NCBI GenBank assembly: GCA_022766785.1
Contig: JALEOL010000015.1
Location: 1-37,361, forward strand
Origin: Oscillospiraceae bacterium
GTDB taxonomy: Bacteria > Bacillota > Clostridia > Oscillospirales > Ruminococcaceae
Length of the DNA: 37,361 nucleotides
Reading direction: 5' to 3'
The notes beneath the pieces were generated by a model. That model saw nothing but the letters and a program-made list of their open reading frames with translations, did not search any database and was not told the DNA's origin. Position numbers and translations under genes: made by a program. Below, piece after piece: positions 34,271 through 37,361 of this stretch (positions are counted from its first letter, which is position 1; each line of letters begins with the position of its first letter).

Positions 34271-35332
34271 TCAGACCGCAACAGCAGAGATACCGATCAC
34301 GGTAATAAATCCGCCTGTGCTGAATTTATGCTCAACAGAACTGATGTAGTATTCTCCGTCAACCGCCGGGTCAAGTCCCTCAAATTCGACCTTTCCGCCG
34401 GGAACAAGCTTCTGGTTTCCCAGAACCGTAGCGGTGCCTGTGCAAAGCTTCATTGCGATCTCGAACATCACCGCGTCGGCAAATTTCTGTGCCTCGCTCT
34501 GGTTTTTTACAAGACTGTTATTGATTTCCTTCTCCTTCAGCTTGACCTCCGAACAAAGCTGCGCACCGGTCTTGCCTTTGCCTGACGGCGGCTTTGCTTC
34601 AGCGGAGAACTCCTCGATCGTATCAGGCGAATTACCCGATACCTTGACCGCACCAATCTGACCTGCAAGCTCTACATTGCGGTTGAAGCTCAGAAGATCC
34701 TTGCCCCATTTATATGTTTCCAGCTTTCTCGCCGTTTTGAAGATGTTATTTACGAATCTCAGCTTCATGTCCGTCATGCAGAAGGAACAGTTTGTCAGCT
34801 TTGCGAGATTGCAGATGTATTGGAAATCATCAACATCACGCTGCGTCATGGGATATTCCTTATCTGCCTTTCCGGGAACGCTCACCTGAATGCCCTCGGT
34901 ATACTTACTCACAGGACTCAGCAGCTTTGTGATTATCTGGCTGATGCTCTCGTTTTCGTAGTTCTGCCACTGGGTGTTGCCCATGAGCAGCCCCCGGGCG
35001 TCAAGGCAGGAAAAGCTCACCACAACGCCGTCGGCGGAAAAATCCACGGAAACGGAATTGATATATCCCATGAACACTTTTTTCATCTGCTTGTAGCCCA
35101 GCTTAACAGCGACCTTTTTGCCTGCGGTCAGCAGCATAAGCAGACCGTTTGCGACCTTGCTGCCGGAATTATCATACTCGCATAGAAGCGTCACATCGCA
35201 GCTGTTAGCCTGAGTGCCGGCGGAGATCTTAACATCAACCGATTCTATCTCACAGAAGGGATTTTTCAGCGGTATGCCGCCTACACTTATTTCACACTGT
35301 GGTGCGATGACTTCCTTTTCACTCGGCGTCAT
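34271..35332 (-). CDS. Baseplate hub protein (gpD / VgrG N-terminal type)
   Basis: This 353-residue protein starts at ATG 35332 behind AAAGGGGG. It matches phage late control gene D proteins: EIESVDVKISAGTQANSCDV, KVAVKLGYKQMKKVFMGYIN, VVSFSCLDARGLLMG, a middle NYENESISQIITKLLSPVSK, KEYPMTQRDVDDFQYICNLA and the end VDGEYYISSVEHKFSTGGF. Three copies should form the hub that joins tube and spike. It ends 11 bases before the separate gpV gene; together they equal one VgrG/Afp8 protein. Confidence 0.92.
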   Translation of the reverse strand: MTPSEKEVIAPQCEISVGGIPLKNPFCEIESVDVKISAGTQANSCDVTLLCEYDNSGSKVANGLLMLLTAGKKVAVKLGYKQMKKVFMGYINSVSVDFSADGVVVSFSCLDARGLLMGNTQWQNYENESISQIITKLLSPVSKYTEGIQVSVPGKADKEYPMTQRDVDDFQYICNLAKLTNCSFCMTDMKLRFVNNIFKTARKLETYKWGKDLLSFNRNVELAGQIGAVKVSGNSPDTIEEFSAEAKPPSGKGKTGAQLCSEVKLKEKEINNSLVKNQSEAQKFADAVMFEIAMKLCTGTATVLGNQKLVPGGKVEFEGLDPAVDGEYYISSVEHKFSTGGFITVIGISAVAV

Positions 35333-35349
35333 GGCGCTGCCCCCTTTCT

Positions 35350-36054
35350 TCAGTCAAGTATCGGCGGAATAACGATATCCGTTCCCGACTCCAGCCGCCG
35401 TGGATTGTCGATATTATTCTCCTCGGCGATCCTGCGCCACTCCGAACAGTCTCCGTACTCGGCGTAGGCGAAGCAATACAGTCTGTCGCCGTCGGACAAT
35501 GACCTTGCCTTTGTCCTGTCCGGGGAATTTCTAACAAGATTATTCTCCTTATCCGAAACAAGCGTCATATCCACCACCGCCCGGACGGGCTTTCCAAACA
35601 TATTGAACATGGTGAACCGCTGCGAGATCGTCTCAATGTAGCCCTTGAAGCTGATAGATCCCCACACGAACTCAATAAGACTGGGCGCGTGTGTATCAGA
35701 ATTCACTTCAGACAGCTTCATAAGCGGATCGGTGAAAGTCCTGACGTCCATCTTTGCTGCGTCCGGTGCTGCTGTAGACGCGATCACCAGCGGCTGCATG
35801 GAACCTACACCGGCGCTGTATGTATCGAACACCAGACTCAGTGACATGACCTCGGATTCTCCGCTGACAAACTGCAATACCGGACGGTCACGACCGGGGA
35901 TATTGTGCTTGGCGTAGTTTACGTTACGCTGAACGGTGAATTCAGACGGGTTGAACACACACGGGATACCAATATTCCCCACAACTGCGGTCATATTCAG
36001 CAGCTTGTTGGCACCGTCAAGAACCTTGAACTTTGCCTTTGTCATGCCCAGCAT
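35350..36054 (-). CDS. LysM-containing CIS tube/baseplate adaptor (Afp7-like)
   Basis: This is a 234-residue protein. ATG 36054 is chosen over ATG 36069 because GGAGG lies 7 bases upstream of it. The N-terminal part matches the CIS_tube family (PF19266): VFNPSEFTVQRNVNYAKHNI, VLQFVSGESEVMSLSLVFDT and a DVRTFTDPLMKL stretch. The C-terminal 50 residues are a LysM-like module (GDRLYCFAYAEYGD, RRIAEENNIDNPRRLESGTD, IVIPP). In Afp/PVC and T4-type systems such a protein (gp53-like) clamps the baseplate to the hub. It starts the recognisable baseplate block. Confidence 0.92.
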   Translation of the reverse strand: MLGMTKAKFKVLDGANKLLNMTAVVGNIGIPCVFNPSEFTVQRNVNYAKHNIPGRDRPVLQFVSGESEVMSLSLVFDTYSAGVGSMQPLVIASTAAPDAAKMDVRTFTDPLMKLSEVNSDTHAPSLIEFVWGSISFKGYIETISQRFTMFNMFGKPVRAVVDMTLVSDKENNLVRNSPDRTKARSLSDGDRLYCFAYAEYGDCSEWRRIAEENNIDNPRRLESGTDIVIPPILD

Positions 36055-36083
36055 TCTAAGCACCTCCATTTCATGTTTTCAAA

Positions 36084-37361
36084 TCACAGACCTCTGCGCC
36101 GCCGCTCCCTGAGCAGCCTTGTTTCAAGCTGGTCGTAAACCTTATCCACGAGCTTGTTTATATCCTCGCGGCTCAGCCCCTCGATGCTGCCGATAGTCTT
36201 TACCGAAATATCCTCGCTCTTGGCGTTTATCGCCTTTCTTGTGACAGAGCCTGACTCTTGGGTCTTTTCCGGCTTCTGCGGCTGCTTTAGTTCTATTGAC
36301 GGCATCTGCCGGCGGTATCCCTGCTCCGCCTGGTATCTGTCCATCTCCGCAGGCGGTATCAGCATCACCATATCTTCGCCGCTCTGGACAGTGCGGAAGC
36401 TGTAAGCAGGTCTGGCACTGCCGCTGCTTTCGTTGATCACACTCGCCCGGTGTATCATCTCGGCGATATGACCGCTGGAGCTTACCGGTGATATGCCCAT
36501 TCCCCTGCGGATAACGCCTGCCGTCCGAAGCTGGGACAGCTGCGCCCTGTCTACAGCCGCAGTTCCTGCAAGAGTGCGCATTGGCTGTATCTCCTGCGGC
36601 TCGCTCTGCCTGTCGAATACAAGCTCTGCACTGTCAGACCTGCCGCCCGCGGATTTTTCCGGAGCGTTTGCCGTCTGTGTAACCTCCGGTGCGGCAGCGC
36701 GTCTGCCTGCGATGCCGATCATCTCGTCAAGCGCTGCAAGGGTTTTGCTGTCAAGCCTGCTGCGGTAGCTTCCGGCAAATTTGCTTTCGCCGCCCCGGGT
36801 GGTTCTGCTGTCATTATTGGTGAGATACACGTCCCCCTCGCGGTTTACGCTGTAATTGTTCTGCACGTTCGGGAGCACTTTGCCCTCTGCCGTTGGAGTT
36901 GACTGGGACTTTGTTCCCTGCTCCGGAATGGGCGCTGTATTTGCCGCCGGGGTCGAGAGATACACGTCCCCCTCGCGGTTTACGCTGTAGCTATTCTGCG
37001 TGGTGGGGAGCACCTTACCCTCTGCTGTGGGGGCTGAATGGGGATTCTCGCTCTGCTCCGCAACTGGCGCTGTATTTGCCGCCGGGGTCGAGAGATACAC
37101 GTCCCCCTCGCGGCTTATGCTGTAGCTATTCTGCGTGGTGGGGAGCACCTTGCCCTCTGCCGTTGGAGTTGACTGGGGCTTTGTTCCCTGTTCTGAAACA
37201 GGCGCTGTATTTGCCGCCGGGGTCGAGAGATACACATCTCCCTCGCGGTTTACGCTGTAGCTGTTCTGCGTGGTGGGGAGCACTTTGCCCTCTGCTGTGG
37301 GGGCTGAATGGGACGTTGTTCCCTGCTCCGGAATGGGCGCTGTATTTGCCGCCGGGGTCGA
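36084..37361 (-). CDS. Repeat-bearing CIS-associated protein, 5' truncated by window edge
   Basis: An open frame runs from the right edge to the stop at 36084-36086; 425 residues are visible. The first about 180 residues are 45-residue tandem repeats (NSYSVNREGDVYL core). A low-complexity middle follows, with Q/E/P/S-rich stretches. The C-terminus is a charged helix REDINKLVDKVYDQLETRLL ending RERRRRGL; similar short C-terminal helices occur, as far as I recall, in proteins encoded just before the LysM gene in CIS loci. No signal peptide or membrane helix is visible in this part. It could be a flexible linker between tube and baseplate parts. Function is uncertain. Confidence 0.7.
   Translation of the reverse strand, partial: STPAANTAPIPEQGTTSHSAPTAEGKVLPTTQNSYSVNREGDVYLSTPAANTAPVSEQGTKPQSTPTAEGKVLPTTQNSYSISREGDVYLSTPAANTAPVAEQSENPHSAPTAEGKVLPTTQNSYSVNREGDVYLSTPAANTAPIPEQGTKSQSTPTAEGKVLPNVQNNYSVNREGDVYLTNNDSRTTRGGESKFAGSYRSRLDSKTLAALDEMIGIAGRRAAAPEVTQTANAPEKSAGGRSDSAELVFDRQSEPQEIQPMRTLAGTAAVDRAQLSQLRTAGVIRRGMGISPVSSSGHIAEMIHRASVINESSGSARPAYSFRTVQSGEDMVMLIPPAEMDRYQAEQGYRRQMPSIELKQPQKPEKTQESGSVTRKAINAKSEDISVKTIGSIEGLSREDINKLVDKVYDQLETRLLRERRRRGL
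36820..37361 (-). repeat. 135-bp tandem repeats (45 residues each) running off the right edge
   Basis: Boundaries fall at 37283, 37148, 37013 and 36878, with exact 135-base spacing. Three nearly identical units, part of another at the edge and a diverged last unit (to about 36820) are visible. Each encodes VLPTTQNSYS, then NREGDVYLSTPAANTAP, and a variable EQGTKPQSTPTAEGK tail. High DNA identity points to recent expansion. Confidence 0.9.

Noticed and set aside
8829..37361. A P2-like prophage tail region
   Set aside because: gpD, gpV, gp25, J and gpI-like genes fit both, but DUF4255, DUF4280, the CIS_tube/LysM protein and two very long J-type proteins point to a contractile injection system. 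No integrase, terminase, capsid, holin or lysin is seen. The absence applies to this window only.
36820..37361. CRISPR-like array
   Set aside because: The 135-base units are contiguous, in frame within a gene and have no unique spacers; no cas genes are present.
1..37361. tRNA, rRNA, insertion sequences, attachment sites
   Set aside because: No cloverleaf-like or rRNA-like stretch, transposase-like protein or flanking inverted repeat was recognised by eye on either strand.

Overview
The window looks like chromosomal DNA from a Gram-positive gut-type Clostridia, most like a Ruminococcus/Oscillospiraceae genome. The evidence is indirect: strong AGGAGG-type ribosome sites, sigma-70-like TTGACA-17-TATAAT promoters, lipoproteins with a Clostridia-style lipobox, transmembrane Ser/Thr kinases with Thr/Pro-rich extracellular linkers, and roughly 50% GC. 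The species cannot be told from the sequence.

Left part (1-6100): an accessory patch and a signalling patch. It opens with the tail of an unknown acidic protein, a 40-residue gene overlapping it, a small CPCC zinc-ribbon-like protein and a LuxR-type HTH regulator. Next come a lipoprotein with its own promoter and terminator, an XRE-type regulator divergent from two tandem membrane Ser/Thr kinases that share an unrecognised C-terminal sensor domain, and a small two-helix membrane protein with a C-terminal zinc ribbon. A methyl-accepting chemotaxis protein (6099-8093) follows, with its own promoter, a 5' leader hairpin and a terminator.

Right part (8300-37361): 21 genes, all on the minus strand, with gaps of 0-60 bases or short overlaps, ending in one strong terminator (8301-8340). 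This reads as one operon of about 29 kb that continues past the right edge. In transcription order it encodes a repeat protein (partial), a LysM tube/baseplate adaptor (CIS_tube type), a gpD-like hub, a gpV-like spike, gp25, two baseplate J-type wedge proteins, a gpI-like tail protein and a fibre-like protein with a C-terminal Ig-like domain. Then come a degenerate kinase, a large membrane sensor with a degenerate class III cyclase domain, a membrane-anchored MORN-repeat protein, a secreted TolC-like coiled-coil protein, a DUF4255/Pvc16 tube terminator, an unknown protein and a DUF4280 PAAR-like tip protein. The distal end holds a double-sensor membrane protein, a GNAT acetyltransferase, an ABC_sub_bind lipoprotein, an MFS transporter fused to two sensor domains, a Lys-rich repeat protein (candidate cargo) and a small acidic YbjN-like protein (candidate chaperone).

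The structural genes match a contractile injection system (CIS) of the extracellular type (Afp/PVC/MAC-like) rather than a prophage: LysM/CIS_tube, DUF4255 and DUF4280 are CIS hallmarks, and no capsid, terminase, lysis or integrase gene is seen. Sheath, inner tube, AAA+ ATPase and tape measure are not in the window and would be expected beyond 37361. The unusual part is the co-transcribed set of membrane sensors, degenerate signalling enzymes, sensor-MFS fusion and candidate cargo, which suggests a CIS whose assembly, firing or release is tied to an envelope signal. That link is inference from gene order and domain content.
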